Source: Salipaludibacillus aurantiacus (GTDB lineage: Bacteria > Bacillota > Bacilli > Bacillales > Salisediminibacteriaceae). Taken from it: a DNA stretch of 64,000 bases. Both the position numbers and the translations under genes were made by a program. The stretch is from NCBI RefSeq assembly GCF_900111295.1, contig NZ_FOGT01000010.1, positions 1 through 64,000 of the forward strand, given 5' to 3'. Positions 9,317 through 18,308 of this stretch are shown here, one piece after another (within the stretch, counting starts at the first letter, position 1; each line of letters begins with the position of its first letter). The notes beneath the pieces were generated by a model. It had not been told where the DNA came from, did no database searches, and saw only the letters and a list, made by a program, of their open reading frames with translations.

Positions 9317-10087
9317 ATGGCTAAAATTACCGTCGATTTAAACAGCGACATTGGCGAAAGTTTCGGCCTTTATCAAATTGGCCAGGATGAAGAAGTACTT
9401 GACTTCATTACCTCAGCCAATATAGCCTGCGGTTACCATGCAGGTGATCATAATGTCATGAACAGAACGGTCAAACTTGCTAAAGACAAGGGGGCTGCTA
9501 TAGGTGCTCATCCGGGTCTGCCGGACCTTGCCGGATTCGGGCGGCGGATCATGGAAGTGACGCCTGAGGATGTTTATAATATGGTCATCTATCAAGTCAG
9601 CAGTTTAAAAGGTTTCGCTGCTATTTATAATGAAAGAGTCAACCATGTAAAACCCCATGGCGCCCTTTTTAACATGGCTGCTAAAGATCCCATCACTGCT
9701 GAAGCCATTGCAGAGGCAGTCTATGATATTGACCAGTCACTTATTTTGTACGGGCTCGCGGGAAGTGAGCTGGTCAGGGCCGGAAGGAAACGGAATCTTC
9801 ATGTGGCAGAAGAAGTGTTTGCCGACCGGACTTATCAGCCTGATGGTTCTTTAACTCCGAGGTCTGAGGCTGGTGCGGTGATACACGACCCGGAAAAAGC
9901 GGCAGACCGGGTGATCCGCATGGTTACTGAAGGGATGGTTTCAGCGGCGGATGGAACGGAGCTGCCGATTAAAGCAGATACGGTATGTGTGCATGGAGAC
10001 GGATTACAGGCTCTTCGATTTGTTGAAAAGCTTCGCCAGGTTTTAAATGACCATGGCGTATTTGTGAAAGCAGTGACTCACTCATGA
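9317..10087 (+). CDS. pxpA: 5-oxoprolinase subunit PxpA (LamB/YcsF family)
   Basis: A 256-residue LamB/YcsF protein, the PxpA subunit of 5-oxoprolinase. Signature stretches include DLNSDIGESFG at the N-terminus, NIACGYHAGDH and the VKPHGALFN motif, with conserved acidic and His residues lining the active site. With PxpB and PxpC it uses ATP to hydrolyse 5-oxoproline, a spontaneous damage product of glutamine and glutamate. AAGGAGG sits seven bases upstream of the ATG. It overlaps pxpC by four bases (ATGA), indicating translational coupling. Confidence 0.95.
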   Translation: MAKITVDLNSDIGESFGLYQIGQDEEVLDFITSANIACGYHAGDHNVMNRTVKLAKDKGAAIGAHPGLPDLAGFGRRIMEVTPEDVYNMVIYQVSSLKGFAAIYNERVNHVKPHGALFNMAAKDPITAEAIAEAVYDIDQSLILYGLAGSELVRAGRKRNLHVAEEVFADRTYQPDGSLTPRSEAGAVIHDPEKAADRVIRMVTEGMVSAADGTELPIKADTVCVHGDGLQALRFVEKLRQVLNDHGVFVKAVTHS

Positions 10088-11046
10088 TTCCGCTAATAAA
10101 AATAGAGGAGCCGGGATTACATACAACGATCCAGGATACCGGACGTTACGGCATGCAGCAATATGGGGTCGTCCCTTCAGGCCCGATGGATCCGTTTGCT
10201 TTCCGTATAGCAAACCTGCTTGCAGGTAACGCGCCTGACGATGCTGCAATTGAAATCACGATGGTAGGGCCGAGTGTAAGGTTTCTCGAAAACTGTGTCA
10301 TCGCCATTACTGGCGCAAACCTGTCGCCTACTTTAGACGGGAGAAAAGTGCCTGTTTGGGGAAGCCTCTATGTGAAGAAAGGCCAGGAGCTTCAATTCGG
10401 AAAACCGAAACACGGAGTAAGAGCTTACCTCGCCATAGCCGGAGGGATTCACACGCAAAAGGTACTTCAAAGCCGGGCCACTTACACGAAAGCAGAACTG
10501 GGAGGCTTAAAAGGGCAGCCGCTTGAAACGGGAGATGAACTCCCTGGCTTGACTTTACCTGACACTGAGCTTTCAAAACGTAAAGGGAAACTGCTGTCGG
10601 AAAAACTGCGTCCTTATTACCAGTCGCACCATATGGTGAGGGTCATCCCTGACGAACAGGAGAGTTACTTCACTAAAGAGGCTCTTCAGACCTTTTATAC
10701 TCATTCGTTTAAAGTCACCCCGCAGTCTGACAGGATGGGGTACCGGCTCCAGGGGCAGAAAATCGGTCATAAACAGGAAGCAGAGATTCTTTCAGAGGCT
10801 GTGGCGTTTGGTTCTATCCAGGTTCCCGCAGACGGAGCCCCCATCATTTTGATGGCTGACCGCCAGACGACAGGCGGGTATCCTAAAATCGGAACAATTA
10901 TCACGCACGATTTATGGAAAGTGGCCCAGCTCATGCCCGGCCACACCTTGTCATTTCAGAGAAGTTCAGTGGAAGAAGGGCACCTCTGGCATGAGTATGA
11001 AACTAATCTTTTAAAAAAATTAAGTGTAAGCATTCAGCAAAAATAA
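10084..11046 (+). CDS. pxpC: 5-oxoprolinase subunit PxpC (KipA homologue)
   Basis: A 320-residue biotin-dependent-carboxyltransferase-like protein, PxpC. It carries GLHTTIQDTGRYGMQQYGV near the N-terminus, PMDPFAFRIANLL, and QTTGGYPKIGTI late in the protein, all typical of the KipA/PxpC family. It completes the three-subunit 5-oxoprolinase with PxpA and PxpB. Its ATG overlaps the stop of pxpA. The RidA gene follows 16 bases after its stop, so the whole set is one transcript. Confidence 0.94.
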   Translation: MIPLIKIEEPGLHTTIQDTGRYGMQQYGVVPSGPMDPFAFRIANLLAGNAPDDAAIEITMVGPSVRFLENCVIAITGANLSPTLDGRKVPVWGSLYVKKGQELQFGKPKHGVRAYLAIAGGIHTQKVLQSRATYTKAELGGLKGQPLETGDELPGLTLPDTELSKRKGKLLSEKLRPYYQSHHMVRVIPDEQESYFTKEALQTFYTHSFKVTPQSDRMGYRLQGQKIGHKQEAEILSEAVAFGSIQVPADGAPIILMADRQTTGGYPKIGTIITHDLWKVAQLMPGHTLSFQRSSVEEGHLWHEYETNLLKKLSVSIQQK

Positions 11047-11062
11047 CGGAAGGATGATTTAA

Positions 11063-11443
11063 ATGAGTAAGCAGCCAATCCAAACAACCGAAGCGCCATC
11101 AGCGATCGGACCGTATTCACAAGCTGTCCGCACAGGAGATGTTATTTACACTTCCGGCCAGATAGGACTGGATCCGGCAAGCGGAGAAATGGCAGAGGGG
11201 CTTGAAAAGCAGGCCCACCAAGTGATGAAAAATGTAAAAGCAGTTCTGGCAGCAGCAGACTGTGAGATGAATGATGTCGTGAAAGCAATGATCTTTATGC
11301 AAAATATGGATGACTTTGTCACGGTTAATGAGATCTATGCTTCTTATTTTGAGGAGCCTTATCCGGCAAGAAGCGCCGTAGAAGTCTCACGCATGCCTAA
11401 AGGCGCACTTGTTGAAGTGGAAGTAATTGCTAAAAAGAAGTAA
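11063..11443 (+). CDS. RidA family reactive-intermediate deaminase
   Basis: A 126-residue RidA (YjgF/YER057c/UK114) protein. The family hydrolyses reactive enamine/imine intermediates released by PLP enzymes. Typical stretches are APSAIGPYSQAV, YTSGQIGLDP and the C-terminal PARSAVEVSRMPKGALVEVE, with the conserved Arg in PARSAVEV. It is the last gene of the pxp operon, so it may deal with a by-product of glutamate or pyroglutamate metabolism; that link is inferred. AAGGATGA precedes the ATG. A B. subtilis paralogue, YabJ, is in another context. Confidence 0.92.
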   Translation: MSKQPIQTTEAPSAIGPYSQAVRTGDVIYTSGQIGLDPASGEMAEGLEKQAHQVMKNVKAVLAAADCEMNDVVKAMIFMQNMDDFVTVNEIYASYFEEPYPARSAVEVSRMPKGALVEVEVIAKKK

Positions 11444-11480
11444 AGCATCCAGTCCCGCAGGATGGTATGGGTACAGCAGC

Positions 11481-11512
11481 AAAAGGCGCGGCCCATGTGA
11501 GCCGCGCCTTTT
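11481..11512. terminator. Bidirectional terminator after the pxp operon
   Basis: AAAAGGCGCGGC and GCCGCGCCTTTT are perfect 12-base arms around an 8-base loop. It can terminate the pxp-ridA transcript and also the convergent cyclo-ligase gene. Confidence 0.85.
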
Positions 11513-11521
11513 GGAAATAAG

Positions 11522-11547
11522 TGGGGGGTCTGTCCCCCCATTTTTTT
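11522..11547 (+). repeat. Dispersed palindrome copy 3, terminator-like
   Basis: TGGGGGG-TCTGT-CCCCCCA followed by seven T. It is a variant of the GGGGTCTGACCCC element with one changed centre base, and its T-run would make a second terminator. It abuts the stop of the minus-strand gene ending at 11546. Confidence 0.75.
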
Positions 11548-12268
11548 ACTTCTCCTTGTTTGTCAGTTCCCGGATTTCTTCAAGTACCGGCATCGCTTCC
11601 TTTTCCTCATCAGTGACCCTATCCCAATGAATTCCGGACGGCTTCCGGTCTCCAGCTCCAGTTTCTATCACTTCTATCTCAGTGACGATGTAATCAAGGG
11701 TTAAATCGAAATCATCTGTGTGAAAGTCCTCGCTGACCACTTGGACAGGATGAACCGTTCCCACCACAGGCATTGGCGGGTTGCCTAGTTCCCTTAAGAT
11801 GGCATATTCTCTGTCCGCATATCCTTCACCTTTCCCGATACGCCTGCCATCTCTGTGAACCGCCACAGACCCCGCAAAAAGCAAGTCCACTTTCGGTAAA
11901 TCTTTTAACGGAACAACACTTCCATAATTATGAATATTTTTTAAGCTCGCGGCTGTTTTTTCTTCACCGGCAGGGACATTTTCAGGATCAACTAATATAA
12001 ATCCGTCTTTAAGCCTGGGCGTAGGCACGAGCAGGATTTTGCCATCTTTGAGCACCTGGGCGCGCACTGGAAGCTGTGGAGAGTCAGGATTAACTTTCAC
12101 CACTTCTGCTTTTTTGTAGATATCCAGCTTAAACACACGGGATGCTGCTTTTTCGGCCCCTTTAAAATTAGGAATTCTCCCTTTTAAAGGGAAGGGGAAC
12201 CGGCCCACTTTTTCCTCGGTCATTTTATCCCACACCTGTTCTCTTAAAGTATGTTTATCCATTGCCAT
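11546..12268 (-). CDS. 5-formyltetrahydrofolate cyclo-ligase family protein
   Basis: A 240-residue member of the 5-formyl-THF cyclo-ligase family, whose typical members convert 5-formyl-THF to 5,10-methenyl-THF with ATP. The hallmark GRRIGKGEGYADREYAIL is present. The protein is longer than the ~190-residue YqgN type and resembles the MTHFSD-like subgroup, so true cyclo-ligase activity is not certain. A longer frame could begin at 12313, but AGAGGTGAT precedes the ATG at 12268, and the 15 extra residues lack a ribosome site. It converges on the pxp operon. Confidence 0.8.
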   Translation of the reverse strand: MAMDKHTLREQVWDKMTEEKVGRFPFPLKGRIPNFKGAEKAASRVFKLDIYKKAEVVKVNPDSPQLPVRAQVLKDGKILLVPTPRLKDGFILVDPENVPAGEEKTAASLKNIHNYGSVVPLKDLPKVDLLFAGSVAVHRDGRRIGKGEGYADREYAILRELGNPPMPVVGTVHPVQVVSEDFHTDDFDLTLDYIVTEIEVIETGAGDRKPSGIHWDRVTDEEKEAMPVLEEIRELTNKEK

Positions 12269-12389
12269 ATCACTTATCACCTCTTTTAAAAATATATTAC
12301 CATTATTTTTCAAGTTCTGTTGTCTCAGACAGATAAATTTGAAAAGATACGAAAAACTGCCCCGGCGGGAACCGGAGCAGAGAACAGGA

Positions 12390-13766
12390 TTAAAAAATCA
12401 TATGTGCAATTAATACAATAATCGGTAAGGCAATAATAGTTCGCTCCAGGAAAATAATAAATAAGTCTTTAAAACCTACCGGGATTTTGGACCCTAACAG
12501 GACACCGCCCACTTCAGATAAGAAAATAAGCTGTGAAACTGACAGGCAGGCAATAATAAACCTGGTCATTTCGCTTTCTATTCCTGCAGCAAAGATGGCT
12601 GGAAGAAACATGTCAGCAAACCCGACAATAATTGTTTCAGAAGCAGCCGCCGCTTCAGGGACCTGCATCAGTTCAAGGATAGGGACGAACGGCATGCCCA
12701 GCCATGTAAAAACAGGCGTATATTCTGCAAGAATAACAGCTGCGGTACCAAAAGCCATAACAACGGGGGCAACGCCGAGCCACATATCAAGGACGTTCTT
12801 TCCTCCGTCTTTAAAAAACTTGCCGGCACTTGTATTTTTATCAGCACGCTCTTTCGCTTTATCAAAACCGAATTTCACAGCTCCAAAAGATTTTTTAGAG
12901 TAAGTATCAGGCAGCTCTTCGCTCAGCTGGTTTTTCTGCCCTCCGGCATATTCCTGAGGCTTTCGTGAAAGAGGCGGGATCCGTGGCATAATTAATGCCG
13001 CGATAATTCCAGTAAAAATGACTGTTCCGTAAAACGGAAGAAACATATGCACCAGTCCGACCTGGTCGATAACAACTAGTGAGAAAGTGATTGAGACAAC
13101 CGAAAAAGTTGTACCAATAACAGCCGCTTCACGTTTTGAATAAAACCCTTCTTCATACTGCTTATTTGTCAAAATAACACCAATCGTCCCGTCACCGAGC
13201 CAGGATGTGAGTGAATCAATGGACGAGCGGCCCGGCAGTGTAAAAAGCGGGCGCATTAATTTTGCAAGAAGTGTTCCGAAAAACTCAAGTAGTCCAAAGT
13301 TCAGAAGCAGTGGAAGGAACAAGCCGGCAAACAGAAAGATTGTAAATAAAAGCGGGAGCAGATCATATAACAGCAACCCCCCGGTGTATTCGGAATACAC
13401 AGCTTCAGGGCCGACCTGAAACAGCGTCATGATGGCAAAAATAACAGCTGCAAGCCTCACTATTAACCAAAACATCGACACATCAAAGAGGTTTTTGAAA
13501 AAAGGCGTCCCTTCAATGAGTTGAGGGCGGGAGACTCTATGTATGAGCGATCCTAGAAAACTTAATATAATAATGACAGTCATGATTGCGGGAAGAACTT
13601 CTATAAGCATACCTTCAAGTGCATTTGACAGCAGGGCAACAGGGATAGTGAAACCTTCTTCTGTGGGCAGCGGGGTCATGAACAGGCCAATTCCGATTAA
13701 AGAAGGAATGATAAATTTCCACACTGCTGAGCGCGAAGTATGGCTGGATATATTTTCATTAGACAT
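12390..13766 (-). CDS. YjiH family membrane protein (nucleoside-recognition/Gate domain)
   Basis: A 458-residue integral membrane protein with about ten hydrophobic segments. The N-terminal FIIPSLIGIGLFMTPLP and later SLTSWLGDGTIGVILTNKQYEEGFY fit the YjiH family, which carries the nucleoside-recognition (Gate) fold found in SpoIIIAF/SpmA-like and nucleoside transport proteins. Substrate unknown. It is monocistronic. Its upstream region has a symmetrical AT-rich hairpin that may be an operator. Confidence 0.8.
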   Translation of the reverse strand: MSNENISSHTSRSAVWKFIIPSLIGIGLFMTPLPTEEGFTIPVALLSNALEGMLIEVLPAIMTVIIILSFLGSLIHRVSRPQLIEGTPFFKNLFDVSMFWLIVRLAAVIFAIMTLFQVGPEAVYSEYTGGLLLYDLLPLLFTIFLFAGLFLPLLLNFGLLEFFGTLLAKLMRPLFTLPGRSSIDSLTSWLGDGTIGVILTNKQYEEGFYSKREAAVIGTTFSVVSITFSLVVIDQVGLVHMFLPFYGTVIFTGIIAALIMPRIPPLSRKPQEYAGGQKNQLSEELPDTYSKKSFGAVKFGFDKAKERADKNTSAGKFFKDGGKNVLDMWLGVAPVVMAFGTAAVILAEYTPVFTWLGMPFVPILELMQVPEAAAASETIIVGFADMFLPAIFAAGIESEMTRFIIACLSVSQLIFLSEVGGVLLGSKIPVGFKDLFIIFLERTIIALPIIVLIAHMIF

Positions 13767-14063
13767 GTAAAGTCACCTCATAATAATAAATTAATAATTA
13801 TTCAACAAAATTAATTTTAATTTATGAGTTTGCATAAATCAACCTTTTTTTAGAATATTTATTCTAAAAAAGTATATTCTTATTATAAATATCCTTTTTT
13901 ATGCAGGTATAAACATACACTTTTCTGGATGCAGGTGTTTGTTCAATGGAAATGAGGGTGGGCGGTGCCGTTCAATGGGGTAAAAAGGGGAGCAGGCAAA
14001 TGCCCGAATGACCGAGGGGGAGTGAGAAAGGTAAAAAGATCCAGAGCTTCCACCAACGCCACC
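13767..14063. promoter_or_regulatory. Intergenic region with AT-rich palindrome upstream of yjiH
   Basis: TTTTTTAGAAT (13846-13856) and ATTCTAAAAAA (13861-13871) are perfect 11-base arms around ATTT, lying about 80-105 bases upstream of the yjiH-like start. It could be an operator, or a weak symmetric terminator of a transcript arriving from the aminopeptidase. The rest of the stretch holds no gene I can support. Confidence 0.4.
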
Positions 14064-14101
14064 AAAAAAACCCGCGCGCTCTAATTAGTCAAGCGGCGGG
14101 T
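14064..14101 (-). terminator. Terminator of the M29 aminopeptidase gene
   Basis: On the minus strand ACCCGCCGC pairs with GCGCGGGT and is followed by seven T, 20-30 bases after the stop at 14123. Confidence 0.8.
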
Positions 14102-14122
14102 CTGGTCAGCCTTATTTCATAT

Positions 14123-15355
14123 TTACACGGCCCATTCGCCTTTACGGAAGACAGGTTCAGTGGAGCCGTCAGCCAGTTCGCCATCAATATCCATATCACC
14201 GGAGCCGATCATAAAATCAACATGGGTGATACTTGTATTTAAACCGGCTTTTTTTAATTCGTCACTGGACATTTGTGCGCCGTCTTTTAAACATGTAGAG
14301 TAGGCGCTTCCCAAAGCGATATGATTGGAGGCATTCTCATCGTACAGAGTGTTATAGAAAAGAATGCCGGACTGGGAGATTGGGGAACTGTGCGGCACAA
14401 GAGCGACTTCTCCAAGGTGACGGGCCCCCTCATCCGTATCGAGCAGGTGTTTAAGTGTTTCTTCCCCTTGTTCAGCCGAGAAATCCACCACTTTACCATC
14501 CTTAAACGTGAGAGTGAAATTATCAATAACGTTACCGCCGTAATTAAGCGGTTTTGTATTTGAGACTGTTCCGTGGACGCCATCAGCTTTTGGCGCGGTA
14601 AACACTTCTTCTGTAGGCATGTTTGCAACAAAGTGAACGCCATCCTGGCTTGGACCGCCGCCGCCTACCCACACATGATTCTCAGGAAGTTCAATTGTTA
14701 AATCAGTGCCTGGCGCTTTATAATGCAGCTTTTTGTAGTTTTTTCCGTTTAAAAATTTTGCTTTAGTTTGAAGGCTTTCGTCATGAGCGCGCCATTCAGC
14801 CACCGGATCTTCTGTATTTACTCTTACAGACTCGAAAATGGCTTCCCAAAGCTTAGCTTCCTGCTCTTCTTCAGGAGTGTCAGGGAAAACTTTTGCTGCC
14901 CATGCTTTTGAAGGAGTTGAAATAACGAGCCAGCTTACTTTATCCGATTGTATGTATGTTCTGAATTTGTCCATCGCCTGGCCCTGCGCTTTATTTTGTG
15001 CGGCGATTTTTTCACCATCCACTCCTTTTAGCAAGTCAGGGTCGGTTGATTTAATGGTCATAAAGGCGGCGCCTTTTTCAGCCATGTCTTCAAATCCTTT
15101 TGCTTTCCATTCAGGGAATTCTTTGAAGGATTCCATAGGAGCCATGTCGTAGCGGATACGGGTAAGGTCTTCATCATTCCACTCAACGTGAACATTTTTA
15201 GCCCCTGCCTCGTAAGCTTTTTTGGCTACCTGACGGGTGAAATCTGCACTGCTTAAAGGAGCGTTAATAACAAGAGTCTGACCCTGTTGGATGTTAACAC
15301 CAACTTTTACGGCCAGTTCAGCATATTGATCAAGCTTTTCTTCAAATGTTTTCAT
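14123..15355 (-). CDS. M29 family aminopeptidase (AmpS/PepS-like)
   Basis: A 410-residue M29 metallo-aminopeptidase that removes N-terminal residues from peptides using two metal ions. Conserved parts are the N-terminal LVINAPLSSADFTRQVAKKAYEAGA-type fold start, NMPTEEVFTAPK with its metal-ligand Glu, LVPHSSPISQSGILFYNTLYDENA, and the C-terminal THVDFMIGSGDMDIDG supplying His and Asp ligands. Length matches AmpS/AmpT enzymes (about 410). Cytosolic. It stands alone with its own terminator. Confidence 0.92.
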   Translation of the reverse strand: MKTFEEKLDQYAELAVKVGVNIQQGQTLVINAPLSSADFTRQVAKKAYEAGAKNVHVEWNDEDLTRIRYDMAPMESFKEFPEWKAKGFEDMAEKGAAFMTIKSTDPDLLKGVDGEKIAAQNKAQGQAMDKFRTYIQSDKVSWLVISTPSKAWAAKVFPDTPEEEQEAKLWEAIFESVRVNTEDPVAEWRAHDESLQTKAKFLNGKNYKKLHYKAPGTDLTIELPENHVWVGGGGPSQDGVHFVANMPTEEVFTAPKADGVHGTVSNTKPLNYGGNVIDNFTLTFKDGKVVDFSAEQGEETLKHLLDTDEGARHLGEVALVPHSSPISQSGILFYNTLYDENASNHIALGSAYSTCLKDGAQMSSDELKKAGLNTSITHVDFMIGSGDMDIDGELADGSTEPVFRKGEWAV

Positions 15356-15570
15356 TGTTTATCTCCCTTCAATTTAAGATTTATGATTATTTTAACAGTT
15401 TTCTCCTCATATTGAAAATTCGAGTTCCTAAATAAGTTCTCTTTTCCAGCTTCTAGGTAAAAAAGGGTTAATTTGCCTCGGAAAAGGGAAATACACATAT
15501 ACCAGCTTCGTTTAAATCTCTAAAAAGGTGTAAATTGATCTAATCAATTGAGTTGGATAAGCAAATATTT

Positions 15571-15595
15571 ATATAATATTAAATAAATATTATAT
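15571..15595. promoter_or_regulatory. AT palindrome upstream of the LTA-synthase-like gene
   Basis: ATATAATATT and AATATTATAT are perfect 10-base arms with a 5-base AAATA spacer, 43 bases before the start at 15638. It may be a transcription-factor site or overlap the promoter. No regulator can be named. Confidence 0.4.
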
Positions 15596-15637
15596 GGATA
15601 TTTTTTGGATATTAATCTACGGAAGGATTGTCCCAAC

Positions 15638-17485
15638 ATGAAAAAGTTTCTTAATCAGCATAGGTTTATGTTGTTTTGTCTGGGGGTCCTTTGGTTTAAA
15701 ACATTTATAGTATCGACGCTTACTTTTAATTTAACAATAAATCAGTTTTTAGAAGCTTTAGTTTTTCTGTTAAACCCTTTAGCGTTCTTATTAATTGTTT
15801 TCAGTCTGGGTTTACTCTTAAAACCAAAGATCCAAAGGCCCTATTATTTTATTATCAGTACGCTCCTGACCATTGTGCTTTATTCGAACGCGGTTTATTA
15901 CCGCGAATTTACAGATATTATTACTTTACCGATGCTTGTAATGAGCGGCAATGCAGGGGACTTGAGTACGAGTGTGTTTGAGCTTATTCAATGGTATGAT
16001 ATTTTCTTTTTTCTCGATCTCATTGTTATAGGATATATATTAGCTAAAAAGCCTGCCTTTTTCACAGTCAATAAGGTTCTGTTCAGGCAAAGCAGGTCAA
16101 AATACGCCGTTTTGGCTGTAGTAGTTGGAACGATTGTGGTAGCCGGACAGATCGATACAACAGATCACAGAACCCACTCTTTTAACAGGGACAATGTGAT
16201 TAAAAGTCTCGGTATATATAATTTTTATATTTATGACGCTTATCTTCATTTAACAACTAGTTCCCAGACAGTTTTTGCAGATAAAGAAGACTGGGAGACT
16301 ATTAATGATCATCTGGATATGTACTCGGTTGAACCAAACCGTGAACTGCACGGCGCAGCTGAAGGAATGAATGTTGTAGTCATTTCCCTTGAATCAGTAG
16401 AAAGTTTCGTCATTAACGAAACAGTTAACGGAGAGGAAATTACGCCATTTTTAAATGAGCTGATTGAAGACAGTTTTTATTTCAGCGATGTTTATGATCA
16501 GACAGGACAGGGTAAAACATCTGATACGGAATTTATGGTAAACAATTCCCTTTATCCTCTCGGAAGAGGGGCTGTCTTTCATACTCATGATGAAAACGTT
16601 CTGACGCCTCTGCCGGGTGCGCTGCAGGATAGAGGGTACTTTACAGCGTCATTCCATGCTAATGATGAGACGTTTTATAACAGGAACATCACTTACGATA
16701 TTCTTGGTTATGACCATTTTTACCATATCGACTACTTTGACGTGACAGAGGATAATTCAGTCGGCTGGGGCTTGAAAGACATAGATTTTGTTGAACAGTC
16801 CATGCCTTATCTGAAAGAAATGGATCAGCCTTTTTACAGTACATTTCTGACATTAACGAATCATTTTCCTTATGAGCTTGATCCAGAGGACCATTACATC
16901 GAGCCTTATGATTCTGAAAGTGATATAGTCAGCCGGTACTTTCCCACTGTCCGTTATACAGATGAAGCGATACGGGTTCTCTTTGAAGAAATGAAAGAAG
17001 CGGACCTTTATGAAAATACGATGTTCGTTCTTTACGGAGACCATTATGGAATCGCTGACAGCCATTATGATGATCTGTCTGAGTATCTCGGTTATGAAGT
17101 GACCGACGACGAAGCGGTTAAACTTGACAGGGTTCCGGTAATTATCCATGTCCCTGGAATGGAAGAAGAAGCTTTTACAGCTGATACAGTCGGAGGCCAC
17201 ATCGATATTATGCCGACCGTATTAAATTTATTAGGCATGCCGGAAGACGATCATGTCATGTTTGGAAGGGACCTTCTTTCAAAAGAGCGGGATGACTTTG
17301 CAGTACAAAGGGACGGCAGTGTGATTACAGATGAGTTTATTTATACTAGTGAAACATGTTTTGATGCAGACAATGGAGATATTCTCCCTCTCGAAAAATG
17401 TATGGAAGCAGTGAATCGTGGAGAATGGGAACTATATTATTCCGACAAAATTATCTACAGTGACCTCTTACGTTTTCACGAATAA
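15638..17485 (+). CDS. LTA synthase family protein (phosphoglycerol transferase / sulfatase fold)
   Basis: A 615-residue membrane enzyme of the LtaS family. About five membrane segments fill the first ~190 residues, followed by an extracellular sulfatase-fold domain. Active-site motifs match LtaS: ISLESVESFV (metal-binding Glu), DQTGQGKTSDTEF (nucleophilic Thr) and YGDHYGI (Asp-His metal ligands). It should transfer glycerol-phosphate from phosphatidylglycerol to build or prime lipoteichoic acid. Bacilli carry several paralogues (LtaS, YfnI, YqgS, YvgJ), so whether it is main synthase or primase is open. The ATG at 15638 follows GGAAGG; a TTG start at 15605 has no ribosome site. Confidence 0.88.
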   Translation: MKKFLNQHRFMLFCLGVLWFKTFIVSTLTFNLTINQFLEALVFLLNPLAFLLIVFSLGLLLKPKIQRPYYFIISTLLTIVLYSNAVYYREFTDIITLPMLVMSGNAGDLSTSVFELIQWYDIFFFLDLIVIGYILAKKPAFFTVNKVLFRQSRSKYAVLAVVVGTIVVAGQIDTTDHRTHSFNRDNVIKSLGIYNFYIYDAYLHLTTSSQTVFADKEDWETINDHLDMYSVEPNRELHGAAEGMNVVVISLESVESFVINETVNGEEITPFLNELIEDSFYFSDVYDQTGQGKTSDTEFMVNNSLYPLGRGAVFHTHDENVLTPLPGALQDRGYFTASFHANDETFYNRNITYDILGYDHFYHIDYFDVTEDNSVGWGLKDIDFVEQSMPYLKEMDQPFYSTFLTLTNHFPYELDPEDHYIEPYDSESDIVSRYFPTVRYTDEAIRVLFEEMKEADLYENTMFVLYGDHYGIADSHYDDLSEYLGYEVTDDEAVKLDRVPVIIHVPGMEEEAFTADTVGGHIDIMPTVLNLLGMPEDDHVMFGRDLLSKERDDFAVQRDGSVITDEFIYTSETCFDADNGDILPLEKCMEAVNRGEWELYYSDKIIYSDLLRFHE

Positions 17486-17515
17486 TTGCATTTTAGATAT
17501 GAAGTGTAGTTTTCA

Positions 17516-17554
17516 GGCGCTAGTGAATTAAATCGTTCATTAGCGCTTTTTTTT
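17516..17554 (+). terminator. Terminator of the LTA-synthase-like gene
   Basis: GGCGCTAGTGAA pairs with TTCATTAGCGCT (one mismatch plus G-T pairs) and is followed by eight T. Confidence 0.85.
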
Positions 17555-17673
17555 CCAAACCTGTACATTTTTTATTCATTTGTGTCATAAAGTATGGTAA
17601 TATTATATAATTAAACTTGTTAAAATCATCCGAATATTTAATTAATTTACAAAAAAGCAGGAGGTGAACGATC

Positions 17674-18195
17674 ATGGTCAGACATTCAAGTCCATTTTCA
17701 GGAAGATATTTACGTTATGTGCTTTCAATCTTATTTTTTGCTATTCTCGCCCCGCTCATTTTATGGCAATGGAGTCCGTTGTACAGTGTGTTGAGCTTAT
17801 TGGCAGCCGCGGCGTTGACTGTCGGTTATGATTCTGTAACCCGCCAGATTGCTTTAAACAAAGCTGAAGGGATGGTTAATGAAAAAAGCAGTCTCATCGT
17901 CCATGCTGTAAAAATTGCCAGCGACAGGAAAGGTTATCTAGTCATAACTGATAACTTTGTTCTCTTTGTTCCTTTATGGAAAAAGAAAATCAAAACGGTT
18001 CTGGAAACTTCTCAAATCGTCAGGTATGAGTTTGAAAGACAGACGGTCGAGATAACTGCTAAATTTCCAAATAAACACCGAACCTTTCAGTTTTGCATAG
18101 GCTCTCTCGAGAGAGTAAAGCAGGAACTTGAAGAAAAAAGCGGAAAATCTTTACCTTACAAATACGATAAAATGAGTAAAAGTGAAGGGGTTTAA
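17674..18195 (+). CDS. Hypothetical two-TM protein with possible PH-like domain
   Basis: A 173-residue protein I do not recognise as a named family. Two adjacent membrane segments occupy about residues 14-50 (YVLSILFFAILAPLILW, then SVLSLLAAAALTVGY). The rest is a cytoplasmic mixed-strand domain with KGYLVITDNFVLFVPLWKK and YEFERQTVEITAKF, which has the feel of bacterial PH/GRAM-like domains; that is inference. The start follows AGGAGGTGA. It is monocistronic, between strong terminators. Confidence 0.65.
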   Translation: MVRHSSPFSGRYLRYVLSILFFAILAPLILWQWSPLYSVLSLLAAAALTVGYDSVTRQIALNKAEGMVNEKSSLIVHAVKIASDRKGYLVITDNFVLFVPLWKKKIKTVLETSQIVRYEFERQTVEITAKFPNKHRTFQFCIGSLERVKQELEEKSGKSLPYKYDKMSKSEGV

Positions 18196-18198
18196 AGG

Positions 18199-18244
18199 AA
18201 AGCACCGCCCGCTTACTAGCTTGGTAAGCGGGCGGTGCTTTTTA
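18199..18244. terminator. Strong bidirectional terminator
   Basis: AAAGCACCGCCCGCTTAC and GTAAGCGGGCGGTGCTTT are perfect 18-base arms around a 7-base loop, flanked by A and T tracts. It separates the two-TM protein from the convergent bshB2 operon. Confidence 0.9.
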
Positions 18245-18308
18245 ATGTACGTCCTGCCGGCACAATCATGAGCAACTGCATGCTGTATCCGCAGCTCTAA
18301 TGCAGGCG